Below, one piece after another: positions 7,537 to 14,461 of a DNA stretch of 14,461 nt. This DNA is from Mariprofundaceae bacterium (GTDB lineage Bacteria; Pseudomonadota; Zetaproteobacteria; Mariprofundales; Mariprofundaceae), in the NCBI GenBank assembly GCA_030950835.1, contig JAUZQU010000050.1, forward strand, positions 1 to 14,461, given 5' to 3'. Position numbers and translations under genes: made by a program. The notes below the pieces were generated by a model. That model was not told the origin of the DNA and made no database searches. It worked only from the letters and a program-made list of their open reading frames with translations. Numbering within the stretch: position 1 is the first letter of the stretch; every line of letters starts with the position of its first letter.

Positions 7537-8739
7537 TTATGCTACTTTATGTATACTGTTTTTTTGCATCCAACCCAGCGTTTCATCCAAAGTCACAAAA
7601 GAGCCTAACACCAAAAAACGCCCCGCTTCAAACAAAGGAATCTCCGCATTCAAAGCATCTTGAACACCAATATATGGACGTTCCCCCTGCCCTGTCAAAG
7701 CAATGATTTCAAAGGCATAAGGTGTTAACAAACGTATGCAGTTGCTTAAATCCCTGTCAGGACGTGTACAAAGAAAAATAACATCAAAAGGTCGGTCAAA
7801 GCGCGACAATGCCGAAATTAAAGCATGAATCGCATGTTGATTATGCCCTGCATCCAGCCAGAAATCATGCCCTTGATGTTGTACATACTGCAAACGCCCT
7901 GCTACCAAGGTTTTACTCACACCCCGAATACACTCCGCCACATCGATGTCATCGCGCACATTTTTATGTGAAGCTTTCAAAGCTTTGACCGCAGACAGTG
8001 CCAAACCTGCATTCAGTTGCTGGTGTTCACCCAACATCAATAAAGGATGTGCAAAGTGGGTTGAAAAATGCACATCTTGCTCTTCTTCAAACAAAACAGT
8101 ACGCACTTCTTCACACTGTGGGGCACTTAGCACTGTTTTACAGCCCTTAAATACACATGCTTTATCCAGCGCAATTTCAGTTAAAGTGTCTCCCAACCAA
8201 GCCTGATGATCCAAGGCAATCGGCGTTAACAAACCCATATCCGCTGGTACAGCCGTAGTCGCATCCAGCCTTGCACCCACACCTGCTTCTAAAATTTCTA
8301 CATCCACTTGGGCAGCTGAAAAAGCCAATAAAGCAAGCACAGTCGCCGTTTCAAAGTAGGATGTTTCGCACTCCAATGCCAAAGGCATGACTTGTGTCAT
8401 CAAGTGGGTAAGCTTCTGATTACCAATAGCTTTTCCATCTATGCTAATGCGTTCATGAAACTGACGGATATGGGGCGAGGTGTATAAACCCACCTTCAAA
8501 CCTGTTTCTTGCAAGGCCGAGGCTAAAAAGTGTGCTGTTGAGCCCTTACCATTGGTGCCTGCAATCCGAATCCGCACACGCGGACGATGCAACGCTATAC
8601 CTTGGGCTTGCAACGCCGCCAACAATGCCAATACTCGCGCATGACCTGGCGTGTAATCACGATCTGCGCTAGGCGCACCAAGCTCGGCTAACCATGATTC
8701 AATATGGCTGGGTTTATCTTTTAAATCGACATTTTGCAA
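7537..8739 (-). CDS. folC: Bifunctional dihydrofolate / folylpolyglutamate synthase
   Basis: Mur-ligase-fold enzyme that adds glutamate to dihydropteroate and to reduced folates with ATP. At 400 residues it is slightly shorter than E. coli FolC (about 420). The P-loop GTNGKGST is at 61-68, followed by GLYTSPHIRQFHERI. The central Mur-ligase segment has LLTPIALDHQAWLGDTL and EIALDKACVFK, and the C-terminal domain has LDAGHNQHAIHAL. The start is a TTG at 8739; no in-frame ATG exists near the conserved HIESWLAELG segment, and no strong ribosome binding site is seen. It follows accD by 17 bases, the usual accD-folC pairing in proteobacteria. Confidence 0.92.
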   Translation of the reverse strand: MQNVDLKDKPSHIESWLAELGAPSADRDYTPGHARVLALLAALQAQGIALHRPRVRIRIAGTNGKGSTAHFLASALQETGLKVGLYTSPHIRQFHERISIDGKAIGNQKLTHLMTQVMPLALECETSYFETATVLALLAFSAAQVDVEILEAGVGARLDATTAVPADMGLLTPIALDHQAWLGDTLTEIALDKACVFKGCKTVLSAPQCEEVRTVLFEEEQDVHFSTHFAHPLLMLGEHQQLNAGLALSAVKALKASHKNVRDDIDVAECIRGVSKTLVAGRLQYVQHQGHDFWLDAGHNQHAIHALISALSRFDRPFDVIFLCTRPDRDLSNCIRLLTPYAFEIIALTGQGERPYIGVQDALNAEIPLFEAGRFLVLGSFVTLDETLGWMQKNSIHKVA

Positions 8740-8756
8740 AGGGTAACTTTGTCTAT

Positions 8757-9629
8757 TTAATGCGCTTGACGATAGGAACGGTTGAGCAAGTGTTCAAACA
8801 AAGTCTTCAAATAAGTCCTTTGTTCGCGGCGATCCACCACTTCATCCACCAAACCATGTTCAAGCAAAAATTCTGCCCGCTGAAAGCCTTCTGGCAATTC
8901 TTCTGCCACTGTTTCTGCAATCACCCGTGGCCCTGCAAAACCAATCAATGCTTTGGGTTCAGCTAAAATCACATCGCCTAACCAAGCCACTGATGCCGAC
9001 ACCCCGCCCATGGTCGGGTCAGTCAATAAACAGACAAAAGGAATCTTTTCTGCTTGCAAACGGTTAACCGTAGATGAAGTTTTCGCCATTTGCATCAAAG
9101 AAAGTATGCCTTCTTGCATTCTTGCGCCACCAGAGGCTGTGATCAACAAATATGGGCAACGTCGCTCAATCGCACGCTCCATACCCAAGACAATCTTTTC
9201 ACCCACCACCGAACCCATGCTGCCACCCATATAAGCAAACTCAAACATGGTCACTGAAGTCGTAATACCTTCAATATCACCAAGATAATTGCGGGCAGCA
9301 TCATCAACACCTGCTTTTTTATTGGCAGCTTTCAGCCTATCTGTATAACGCTTTTGGTCTTTGAATTGTAAAGGGTCTAGTGATCTTAAACCCGTATCAC
9401 AGGCTTCATAACTGTCCTCATCAAACAAAAACAACGCACGATTCGCCGTAGAAATACGCATATGTTGGTCACATCGAGGGCAAACCATTGCAGAGCGTTC
9501 CAATTCTTTATTGTATAAGGTGTCTGCACAACCAGGGCATTTAATCCACAAACCATCAGGAGTTTCGGCTTCTTTTTCCGCTCCCAACATGTTTTTCGGA
9601 CGCTCAATCAAACGTGTTAACCAACTCAT
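8757..9629 (-). CDS. accD: Acetyl-CoA carboxylase carboxyltransferase subunit beta
   Basis: Beta subunit of the carboxyltransferase that, with AccA, moves carboxyl from biotin-BCCP to acetyl-CoA to give malonyl-CoA for fatty acid synthesis. The 290 residues match the family. An N-terminal zinc ribbon is formed by Cys31, Cys34, Cys50 and Cys53 (CPGC and CPRC). The crotonase-fold body includes YMGGSMGSVVGEKI, ITASGGARMQEG and PTMGGVSASVAWLGD, with the oxyanion glycines. The ATG at 9629 has an AAGGGG ribosome binding site six bases upstream, one of the clearest in the window. It lies 33 bases after the MBL-fold gene and 17 before folC. Confidence 0.97.
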   Translation of the reverse strand: MSWLTRLIERPKNMLGAEKEAETPDGLWIKCPGCADTLYNKELERSAMVCPRCDQHMRISTANRALFLFDEDSYEACDTGLRSLDPLQFKDQKRYTDRLKAANKKAGVDDAARNYLGDIEGITTSVTMFEFAYMGGSMGSVVGEKIVLGMERAIERRCPYLLITASGGARMQEGILSLMQMAKTSSTVNRLQAEKIPFVCLLTDPTMGGVSASVAWLGDVILAEPKALIGFAGPRVIAETVAEELPEGFQRAEFLLEHGLVDEVVDRREQRTYLKTLFEHLLNRSYRQAH

Positions 9630-9662
9630 GTTATTCCCCTTGTTCCGTGATCAAACTACCCA

Positions 9663-10454
9663 TTATGCTTCAATCGTCAGCACATCCACTTGTGTTAACA
9701 TACGCAAATGCGGAATATTTTCCGCTTCCACTTCAGAAGCCATCACTGTCAAGGTTTCTGGCTTCATATGATACAAATAAATAGGGAATGTGCCCAGTTT
9801 ATTCAGTTTTCTCAACTCATGTGCCATGCCTTGCGGCGTTAAATGTCCGCTAATGTCTGCTAATTCTTCACAAGAGTTAGGAAAGGAGCAATCCACAATC
9901 AACGCCCGCAAGTTCGGCTGCGCATTGGCAACCTCCCAAATACGATCGGTATGTCCTGTATCCGCAGTGAAAATCACTTGTGCCCCATCTTGATCCAATA
10001 AAAATCCAGTACACGGCACAGGATGGTTCACCTCAATCGGGGTAATGGTCAGACCATTGACTTCAATCTTATCCTCAGCTTGAAAGCTTTGCATTTTCAA
10101 AATGCCATCTTTCTTGGTGGGTATCTTGGTAAAGTCTGGCCACACTATATTATTGAGAAAATGTGTAGATAAAGTGTCTAAATTGACTTGTAAACTATGA
10201 ATCGTAATCGCACTCGCGTCACTTTCACCACTCCAACGTTTTAAAGAGCGATTATCGGCTAAAAATGCAATATCTTTGATATGGTCAAGATGGGTATGTG
10301 ATAAAAAGATATGCTCAATTTTATATTGCTCTTCTAGGGTCAACGCTTCTGTAGGTGAACCCGCATCCAGCAAGATGGTATCGTTAATCAAAAAGGAGGT
10401 CAGATGGAAGCCCAAAAGCTGCCCGCCATAACATCCCAGAATACGAATCTTCAT
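9663..10454 (-). CDS. MBL-fold hydrolase, class II cyclic-nucleotide phosphodiesterase-like
   Basis: A 263-residue metallo-beta-lactamase-fold protein. The metal motif H-T-H-L-D-H is at 53-58. The remaining expected ligands are visible as H144 (VNHPVP), D165 (TADTG), H204 (SGHLTP) and H229 (YLYHMK). The opening MKIRILGCYGGQ, the T19-S20-F21 segment and LSHTHLDHI resemble the class II cAMP phosphodiesterase family (PF02112 as I recall it). RNase Z-like MBL proteins are the main alternative. Its start overlaps the trpA stop by ATGA, so it should be translated with the tryptophan genes. No signal peptide is seen. The substrate cannot be told from sequence alone; a cyclic nucleotide is a family-based guess. 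Confidence 0.78.
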   Translation of the reverse strand: MKIRILGCYGGQLLGFHLTSFLINDTILLDAGSPTEALTLEEQYKIEHIFLSHTHLDHIKDIAFLADNRSLKRWSGESDASAITIHSLQVNLDTLSTHFLNNIVWPDFTKIPTKKDGILKMQSFQAEDKIEVNGLTITPIEVNHPVPCTGFLLDQDGAQVIFTADTGHTDRIWEVANAQPNLRALIVDCSFPNSCEELADISGHLTPQGMAHELRKLNKLGTFPIYLYHMKPETLTVMASEVEAENIPHLRMLTQVDVLTIEA

Positions 10455-11299
10455 GTATGTTCTCCAATCTCGCTAACATTATCTGACGCTTGCACCACCA
10501 TGGCTGCCGCCAAGTCTTTCACAGATCTGGCTAAGCTGGCAATCATCGCACATTCATCCCCTATGTTGGATGTGATCTGGCGCACAAAATGACTTCCCAC
10601 CACCACACCATCGGCAAATTGTGCCAATTTCGCGGCTTGTTGGCTATTTTTAACACCAAAACCCACACACACAGGCAAATCTGAATGCTGTCGAACCAAC
10701 TTCAATTGCGCTTGGATAGCCTGAATATCGCCCATTTCTGCGCCTGTAATACCCGCTAAAGACACATAATAGATAAAACCATCACCCACTTTCGCCGCCA
10801 ATTGAATGCGCTTTTCGGTAGAGGTCGGTGCCAACAACATGATTTGACTTAAATCATGTTGTCTTAAAACATCGGCACAAATGTCACTTTCTTCCGCAGG
10901 AATATCCACCAACAATACCCCATCTACACCTGCAGCTTTGGCTTGCTCGGCAAACGTCGCAAAACCTATGCTATAAGGCACATTGGCATAACCCATCAAT
11001 ACAATACCTATCTCTGGATAACGTTGGCGCACCTTCAAAGCAATCGCCAAGACATCTTGCATCCGCGTACCCGCTGCTAAAGCCCGCTCACTGGCTCCCT
11101 GAATCACTGGTCCATCTGCCATAGGATCTGAAAAGGGCATACCAATTTCAATGATATCCACATCTTGTGCCATGGTGTACATCAGCTGCTCAGACAACGC
11201 AACATTCGGGTCTCCTGCTGTTAAGTAACCCAATAACGCAGCCCTGTTTTCTGCTTTACAACGCTCAAACACCGCACTTAAATGATTATTCAGCTTCAT
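10451..11299 (-). CDS. trpA: Tryptophan synthase alpha subunit
   Basis: Cleaves indole-3-glycerol phosphate to indole and glyceraldehyde 3-phosphate; the indole is channelled to TrpB. It has 282 residues, slightly longer than E. coli TrpA (268). The catalytic Glu51 (in IIEIGMPFSDP) and Asp62 (in MADGPVIQ) are present. The TIM-barrel segments VDGVLLVDIPAEE, LLAPTSTEKRI, FIYYVSLAGITGAE (with the flexible loop 6) and VCVGFGVKNSQQA are also present. The C-terminus extends past the barrel with a mixed tail. It overlaps trpB upstream and the MBL-fold gene downstream by four bases each. Confidence 0.97.
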   Translation of the reverse strand: MKLNNHLSAVFERCKAENRAALLGYLTAGDPNVALSEQLMYTMAQDVDIIEIGMPFSDPMADGPVIQGASERALAAGTRMQDVLAIALKVRQRYPEIGIVLMGYANVPYSIGFATFAEQAKAAGVDGVLLVDIPAEESDICADVLRQHDLSQIMLLAPTSTEKRIQLAAKVGDGFIYYVSLAGITGAEMGDIQAIQAQLKLVRQHSDLPVCVGFGVKNSQQAAKLAQFADGVVVGSHFVRQITSNIGDECAMIASLARSVKDLAAAMVVQASDNVSEIGEHT

Positions 11300-12531
11300 G
11301 GTGTTTGCCCATCATCTGCCAAATCAAGCAAGTCCATTACCGTCCCCAAATCTTTGTCGCCACGCCCCGATAAGTTAATCAATACCACCTTATCTTCATC
11401 CATACTTGCCGCAATACGCATACCCGCTGCCAAAGCATGGCTAGACTCCAAAGCAGGGATAATACCCTCTGCTCTGGTCAAGGTTTGAAAGGCTTGTAAG
11501 GCTTCTTCATCCGTGGCGCTATCCAACTCCAAACGCCCTTCATCCATCATATATGCCAGCTCAGGGCCTACACCAGGATAGTCTAAACCTGCTGAAATAC
11601 TATGTGCATCTGCCGATATTTGACCTTCGGCATCGGCTAAAACATAACTCAAACTACCATGGATAATGCCCGGTTTTCCTTTGGCCAAAGAAGCCGCATG
11701 TTCTGCCGTATCCAAGCCATGTCCACCTGCTTCAACTGCCACCAAACGCACAGACGCATCATCTCGCAACGGATGCAATAAACCCATAGCATTCGAACCA
11801 CCGCCCACACATGCCACCGCCACATCAGGCAATTTACCCGCCTGTGCCAAACATTGCGCCCGCGCTTCTTGCCCGATAACTGCATGAAATTGGCGTACCA
11901 TCAAAGGAAAAGGATGCGGCCCTGCTGCTGTACCAAAAATGTAATACGTATCCTCACATGATGCCACCCAAACCCGCAAAGCCTCATTCACCGCATCTTT
12001 TAACGTTGCATTACCTGAATCCACAGGCACTACATTCGCCCCCAAAAGCTTCATACGAAACACATTCGGCGCTTGCCTGCGAATGTCTTCGCGGCCCATA
12101 TAAATATCGCACTGCATATCAAACATCGCCGCCACAGTTGCCGTCGCCACGCCATGTTGACCCGCACCTGTTTCGGCAATCACCTTCTTTTTACCCATGC
12201 GCCGCGCCAACAATGCCTGACCAATCGTATTGTTCACTTTATGTGCGCCTGTATGGTTCAAATCTTCACGTTTTAAGTAGATTTGCGCCCCACCTACAGC
12301 AGCAGTTAAATGTTGAGCATGATACAATGGTGTTGCCCTGCCCACATAGTTGTGCAACAGATCCATGCGCTCATCATGAAACTTAGGGTCTGCCCAAGCC
12401 GCAAAAAAAGCATCTTCGATTTCTTGCAGGGGTTGCATCAACGTTTCCGCAGCAAACCTGCCACCAAACATACCAAAATGACCGCCTGCATCTGGCGGAT
12501 GTTTTATCTCTAAATCATATATATCTTTCAA
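11296..12531 (-). CDS. trpB: Tryptophan synthase beta subunit
   Basis: PLP enzyme that condenses indole with serine to give tryptophan in an alpha2-beta2 complex with TrpA. It has 411 residues, near the usual 397-410. The PLP lysine is K98 in NHTGAHKVNN. The phosphate-binding loop VGGGSNAMG, the GAGQHGVATA segment and EGIIPALESSHA are intact. The start is a TTG at 12531, two bases after the trpF stop, with AAGG seven bases upstream inside trpF. The conserved GGHFGMFGGRF begins at residue 16, so a later start would cut into the enzyme. The stop is shared in an ATGA overlap with trpA. Confidence 0.96.
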   Translation of the reverse strand: MKDIYDLEIKHPPDAGGHFGMFGGRFAAETLMQPLQEIEDAFFAAWADPKFHDERMDLLHNYVGRATPLYHAQHLTAAVGGAQIYLKREDLNHTGAHKVNNTIGQALLARRMGKKKVIAETGAGQHGVATATVAAMFDMQCDIYMGREDIRRQAPNVFRMKLLGANVVPVDSGNATLKDAVNEALRVWVASCEDTYYIFGTAAGPHPFPLMVRQFHAVIGQEARAQCLAQAGKLPDVAVACVGGGSNAMGLLHPLRDDASVRLVAVEAGGHGLDTAEHAASLAKGKPGIIHGSLSYVLADAEGQISADAHSISAGLDYPGVGPELAYMMDEGRLELDSATDEEALQAFQTLTRAEGIIPALESSHALAAGMRIAASMDEDKVVLINLSGRGDKDLGTVMDLLDLADDGQTP

Positions 12532-12533
12532 AC

Positions 12534-13193
12534 TTATACCTTACAAGCGAACTGCTGAACCTGCTCGCAAAACGCCTTCATTTTCATTTTATCTTTAATG
12601 CCCCGTGATTGTTCCAAACCCGATGACACATCCAGCGCAAACCAATTGCGCAACAACAACGCTTCATCCACATTGTGAACATCCAAACCGCCTGCCAATA
12701 ACAACGGGTAATCATGTTGCAAACCTTCTAATACTGACCAGTCAAAAGCTGTGCCCGTCCCACCATAAATACCATCAGGGGCTTTAGCATCCAACAACAC
12801 AGGGCAGGCATAATCAGCAACACGTTTCACATCCGCAGCACAAGCAATAGGCAAAGCCTTCATCACTCGCCGTTGTTGTGCCAAGCAAAACTCTGGCGAT
12901 TCGTCACCATGCAACTGAATCACCCCCAAAGGGCAATAGTCCAACACTGCATCAATCTCATCTTGTGTTGGGTTTACAAACAAACCCACCGCTGAAACAA
13001 ATGGCGGCAACTGACGAATAATCGCCGCGGCTTTAATCGGCTCAATATAACGTGGTGATTTTTTGTAAAAGACAAAACCAACCGCATCCACACCCAAAGC
13101 CGATGCAGACAAGGCATCTTCTAATCGTGTAATACCACAAACTTTGATGCGCACCCGCGATTGATTATTTAAACTTGCATTTTCAGCATCCAT
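12534..13193 (-). CDS. trpF: Phosphoribosylanthranilate isomerase
   Basis: Isomerises N-(5-phosphoribosyl)anthranilate to CdRP in tryptophan synthesis. It has 219 residues, against about 200 for stand-alone TrpF. The extra length is a weakly conserved 15-residue N-terminal leader before RIKVCGITRLEDA, so a GTG at codon 14 is a possible alternative start. The catalytic Cys19 (KVCGIT) and the Asp in ALDVSSGLE are present. VGLFVN, VIQLHGDESPEF, LLDAK and LLAGGL complete the barrel. It is the first gene of the trp run, about 80 bases downstream of a hairpin terminator. No trp leader peptide is seen, so attenuation is not supported. Confidence 0.95.
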   Translation of the reverse strand: MDAENASLNNQSRVRIKVCGITRLEDALSASALGVDAVGFVFYKKSPRYIEPIKAAAIIRQLPPFVSAVGLFVNPTQDEIDAVLDYCPLGVIQLHGDESPEFCLAQQRRVMKALPIACAADVKRVADYACPVLLDAKAPDGIYGGTGTAFDWSVLEGLQHDYPLLLAGGLDVHNVDEALLLRNWFALDVSSGLEQSRGIKDKMKMKAFCEQVQQFACKV

Positions 13194-13249
13194 AGGGCTA
13201 GTTTAAGAAAACAATCTATAAAATCAATGCCCTCCCCTCATTCAGGCAT

Positions 13250-13255
13250 ACTATA
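13250..13255 (-). promoter_or_regulatory. Possible -10 element for trpF-folC run
   Basis: On the minus strand TATAGT lies about 57 bases upstream of the trpF ATG and just downstream of the terminator, where a promoter for the trp run would be expected. The matching -35 region falls in the T-run of the terminator and matches poorly, so this is only a candidate. No operator for a Trp repressor was recognised. Confidence 0.25.
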
Positions 13256-13274
13256 CCGCTTGCCAGCACAAAAA

Positions 13275-13300
13275 AACGGAGCCTTTTTACAGGCTCCGTT
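13275..13300 (-). terminator. Strong bidirectional intrinsic terminator
   Basis: A perfect nine-base stem, AACGGAGCC (13275-13283) with GGCTCCGTT (13292-13300), encloses an eight-base loop. On the minus strand it runs into seven T, a textbook intrinsic terminator. On the plus strand the stem is followed by the U-rich TGTTATTTTA, so it may work both ways. It begins two bases after the stop of the interrupted accessory frame and 81 bases before trpF. It would end transcripts from the accessory cassette and insulate the trp run. Confidence 0.9.
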
Positions 13301-13302
13301 TG

Positions 13303-13542
13303 TTATTTTATCACAAAAACAGTAAGCATTTTAGCATCGACTTTACCCATGTAATCAAAGTTAGGTTGGTTGCCATCGCTTAGAGGATGCTTTCTTATGA
13401 ATTTAAAAGCATCAGCATCTTTGAAAATGGTTGACTATTTGCCTGTATTATTAACGAAGATTCCTTGCCACACACAGCCACCCCTTTTGGGCGGTTTTTC
13501 AACCCAATGTAGACCGCCAAGTCTGTCTGTAATTAAATTTCC
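13303..13542 (-). pseudogene. Interrupted frame with in-frame amber, unknown function
   Basis: One minus-strand frame stays open for 80 codons apart from a TAG at 13435-13437. The first part (35 codons) reads like real protein, with LGGLHWVEKPPKRGGC and VWQGIFVNNTGK. The second (43 codons) has FKDADAFKFIRKHPLSDG and FDYMGKVDAKMLTVFVIK, then TAA. The strong terminator begins two bases after this TAA, as expected at the end of a genuine gene. No ATG start is visible; the frame is bounded upstream by a TAA at 13543-13545. I infer a gene broken by a nonsense mutation, with its start also lost, or fused out of frame to the preceding small ORF. I do not recognise the family. Confidence 0.5.
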
Positions 13543-13697
13543 TTATTAGAAAACCAAGTAAAGTCTCTAACAGCAATACCTGTCTTCTCAAATGACTCCT
13601 CAAGTGCCTTTGCAAGCACTACCTGACGCTCATACTTAGTCAATGGCTCCACATGCTCAATAGTTATCACTTTTCTCTTTAATGCTAAATCGCTCAT
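13533..13697 (-). CDS. Small 54-residue protein, unknown function
   Basis: An ATG at 13697, one base after the TGA of the 177-residue ORF, opens a 54-codon frame ending in TAA. The protein starts MSDLALKRKVITIEHVEPLT and is charged, with a likely amphipathic helix from about 20 to 39 (TKYERQVVLAKALEESFEK). No membrane segment or cysteine is present. Six of seven glutamates use GAG, while the first part of accD favours GAA, suggesting a different origin. Tight spacing suggests translational coupling to the upstream gene, so it may be a partner of that product. I do not recognise the family. Confidence 0.6.
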   Translation of the reverse strand: MSDLALKRKVITIEHVEPLTKYERQVVLAKALEESFEKTGIAVRDFTWFSNKEI

Positions 13698-13698
13698 A

Positions 13699-14232
13699 TC
13701 AATTCCCACTACCTTCTTTCTTCTCTAAAACTAACCAACGGCCATGTGACGTTGCAACATAAGGCATGCCAACAGCATCTTTCAATTTTGTAATAGCTTC
13801 ACGCCACATACGTACATCCATGATACTATCACCATAAATCTTAACACTTTCAGACTTATGTTTATCAATTGATAAAGTGAAAACTTCATCAATAACTGAA
13901 GAACCAATCTTCGTTAACTCACTAATCGCGGTTGGGTGTTGCTCATCCACAAGCGTTGGAGCAAGTGTAAGTTCAAGAACTTTCAACCATGGAGCATTCG
14001 ATTTTGGCAAAGCATGTGACATCAACACAATACCATTAAAAGACCCTGACACACTCACGTGGACATAAGCAAACTGATTGTTATGGTCACCATTAATAAC
14101 CTTTGTTGCGCGTGAAAGAGCACCTAAGCAACGTGCAGGGTTAATATCAATAACCTCTAATTGCTCAAGCCATTCAATCTCAATAGCAGCAAGAGTCCTT
14201 GCATCTATTTCTTTAAGAGCCTTATAATCCAT
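13699..14232 (-). CDS. Hypothetical protein, 177 residues
   Basis: First gene of the accessory cassette. The protein begins with a helical stretch (DYKALKEIDARTLAAIEIEW). The middle is strand-rich (FAYVHVSVSGSFNGIVLMSH, then WLKVLELTLAPTLVDE), followed by a long helix (AISELTKIGSSVIDEVFTL), VKIYGDS, another helix and a conserved-looking end, HGRWLVLEKK. The alternation loosely recalls a GNAT-like alpha/beta fold, but the acetyl-CoA loop (Q/RxxGxG/A) is absent, so no function is assigned. There is no signal peptide or membrane segment. The ATG has no Shine-Dalgarno sequence and lies six bases after a -10 box, suggesting a leaderless mRNA. Coding style (TCA, CTT, GTT, AAG common) departs from the housekeeping genes. 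Confidence 0.72.
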   Translation of the reverse strand: MDYKALKEIDARTLAAIEIEWLEQLEVIDINPARCLGALSRATKVINGDHNNQFAYVHVSVSGSFNGIVLMSHALPKSNAPWLKVLELTLAPTLVDEQHPTAISELTKIGSSVIDEVFTLSIDKHKSESVKIYGDSIMDVRMWREAITKLKDAVGMPYVATSHGRWLVLEKKEGSGN

Positions 14233-14238
14233 GCACCA

Positions 14239-14268
14239 AGTATAGTCATATAGCCATCATTTTAGCAA
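14239..14268 (-). promoter_or_regulatory. Promoter of the accessory cassette (leaderless)
   Basis: TTGCTA (14263-14268) and TATACT (14239-14244) on the minus strand are separated by 18 bases. Transcription would begin about seven bases past the -10, that is, at or next to the A of the ATG at 14232, giving a leaderless mRNA. The lack of a ribosome binding site agrees with this. Confidence 0.55.
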
Positions 14269-14346
14269 GCTTCTTCACCTATAATCTGTAGCCATATAGC
14301 TTTCACTGCACAGGTATGCAATATAAACTGCTTTGGCTAGATTGGG

Positions 14347-14377
14347 ATTATAGTCATGCAAGCAAAACAATCCGCAA
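14347..14377 (-). promoter_or_regulatory. Second, upstream candidate promoter
   Basis: A perfect TATAAT (14347-14352, minus strand) has TTGCGG 19 bases upstream (14372-14377). It shares ATGACTATA with the -10 region of the nearer promoter. It would give the cassette an untranslated leader of about 105 bases. The 19-base spacing is long, so strength is uncertain. Confidence 0.35.
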
Positions 14378-14385
14378 ACAAGCAA

Positions 14386-14461
14386 TTATGACACTCTTTT
14401 ACCCCAAGCCAACCACACTCCAACAAATATCAAGCTGGTTGCCGCCAACCATACTTCTGAA
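14386..14461 (-). CDS. C-terminal end of a membrane protein (partial)
   Basis: The minus-strand frame entering from the right edge gives 24 residues and a TAA stop. They form one hydrophobic helix (VWLAATSLIFVGVWLAWG) followed by a short positive tail (KRVS). This looks like the last membrane helix of an inner-membrane protein with a cytoplasmic C-terminus. The rest lies outside the window, so family and function cannot be told. The stop is about 150 bases upstream of the 177-residue gene, and no terminator is seen between them. Confidence 0.5.
   Translation of the reverse strand, partial: SEVWLAATSLIFVGVWLAWGKRVS

Noticed and set aside
13194..13302. trp attenuator in front of trpF
   Set aside because: A strong terminator is present, but there is no leader peptide with tandem Trp codons and no alternative antiterminator pairing. 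It sits two bases after an upstream frame, as a gene-end terminator would.
13398..13532. Continuation of the 54-residue frame after its TAA (about 45 codons open)
   Set aside because: It overlaps the more protein-like frame in another phase, has no start, and does not end at the terminator.
13529..13545. Programmed -1 frameshift joining the 54-residue ORF to the interrupted frame at AAATTTA
   Set aside because: The heptamer is not in the phase required by the X XXY YYZ rule relative to the small ORF, and no downstream pseudoknot was recognised.
1..14461. CRISPR array, tRNA or rRNA genes
   Set aside because: No regularly spaced repeats, cloverleaf or conserved rRNA segments were noticed on either strand.

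Overview
The window looks like chromosome of a Gram-negative proteobacterium: it encodes LPS export (LptD), the periplasmic chaperone SurA, ubiquinone methylation (UbiG) and type II fatty acid synthesis (AccD). Base composition is moderate to AT-leaning. The block trpF-trpB-trpA-accD-folC next to ubiG-lptD-surA-pdxA would fit a gamma-like or zetaproteobacterial (Mariprofundus/Ghiorsea-type) genome. That placement is inference from gene order and recalled protein style, not from a search. Every confident gene lies on the minus strand, so the window reads from right to left.

Right end (14461 to about 13300): the last 25 codons of a protein with a C-terminal membrane segment, then a short accessory cassette. 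The cassette holds a 177-residue protein of unknown function, a 54-residue small ORF starting one base after it, and an 80-codon frame broken by an in-frame amber codon. It ends at a strong bidirectional hairpin terminator (13275-13300). Codon choice (Glu mostly GAG in the small ORF) differs from the AccD sample checked, so the cassette may have been acquired. Two similar -10 elements precede it, and the nearer one would give a leaderless mRNA.

Middle right (13193 to 7537): trpF, trpB, trpA, a class II cyclic-nucleotide-phosphodiesterase-like metallo-beta-lactamase-fold protein, accD and folC. Spacing is mostly -4 to +33 bases, with ATGA overlaps for trpB/trpA and trpA/MBL. This is one transcription unit linking the last steps of tryptophan synthesis, malonyl-CoA formation and folate polyglutamylation. 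trpB and folC appear to start with TTG.

Middle left (7369 to 178): after a 167-base gap, ubiG, lptD, surA, pdxA, an AlgH/YqgE-family gene, a WrbA-like flavodoxin gene and thrB. These are nearly contiguous and combine outer-membrane biogenesis with cofactor and amino-acid genes. LptD keeps only two cysteines in its mature part, consistent with a single disulfide.

Left end (1 to 238): the last 60 bases of thrB appear again in inverted orientation at the very edge of the window, differing by one G in a G-run. The roughly 117-base spacer carries two related GGGGWCAG motifs like those I recall flanking REP-associated (RAYT/Y1) transposase genes. This is either a genuine inverted duplication tied to a mobile element or a chimeric contig end. 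I found no tRNA, rRNA, CRISPR array or complete insertion sequence.
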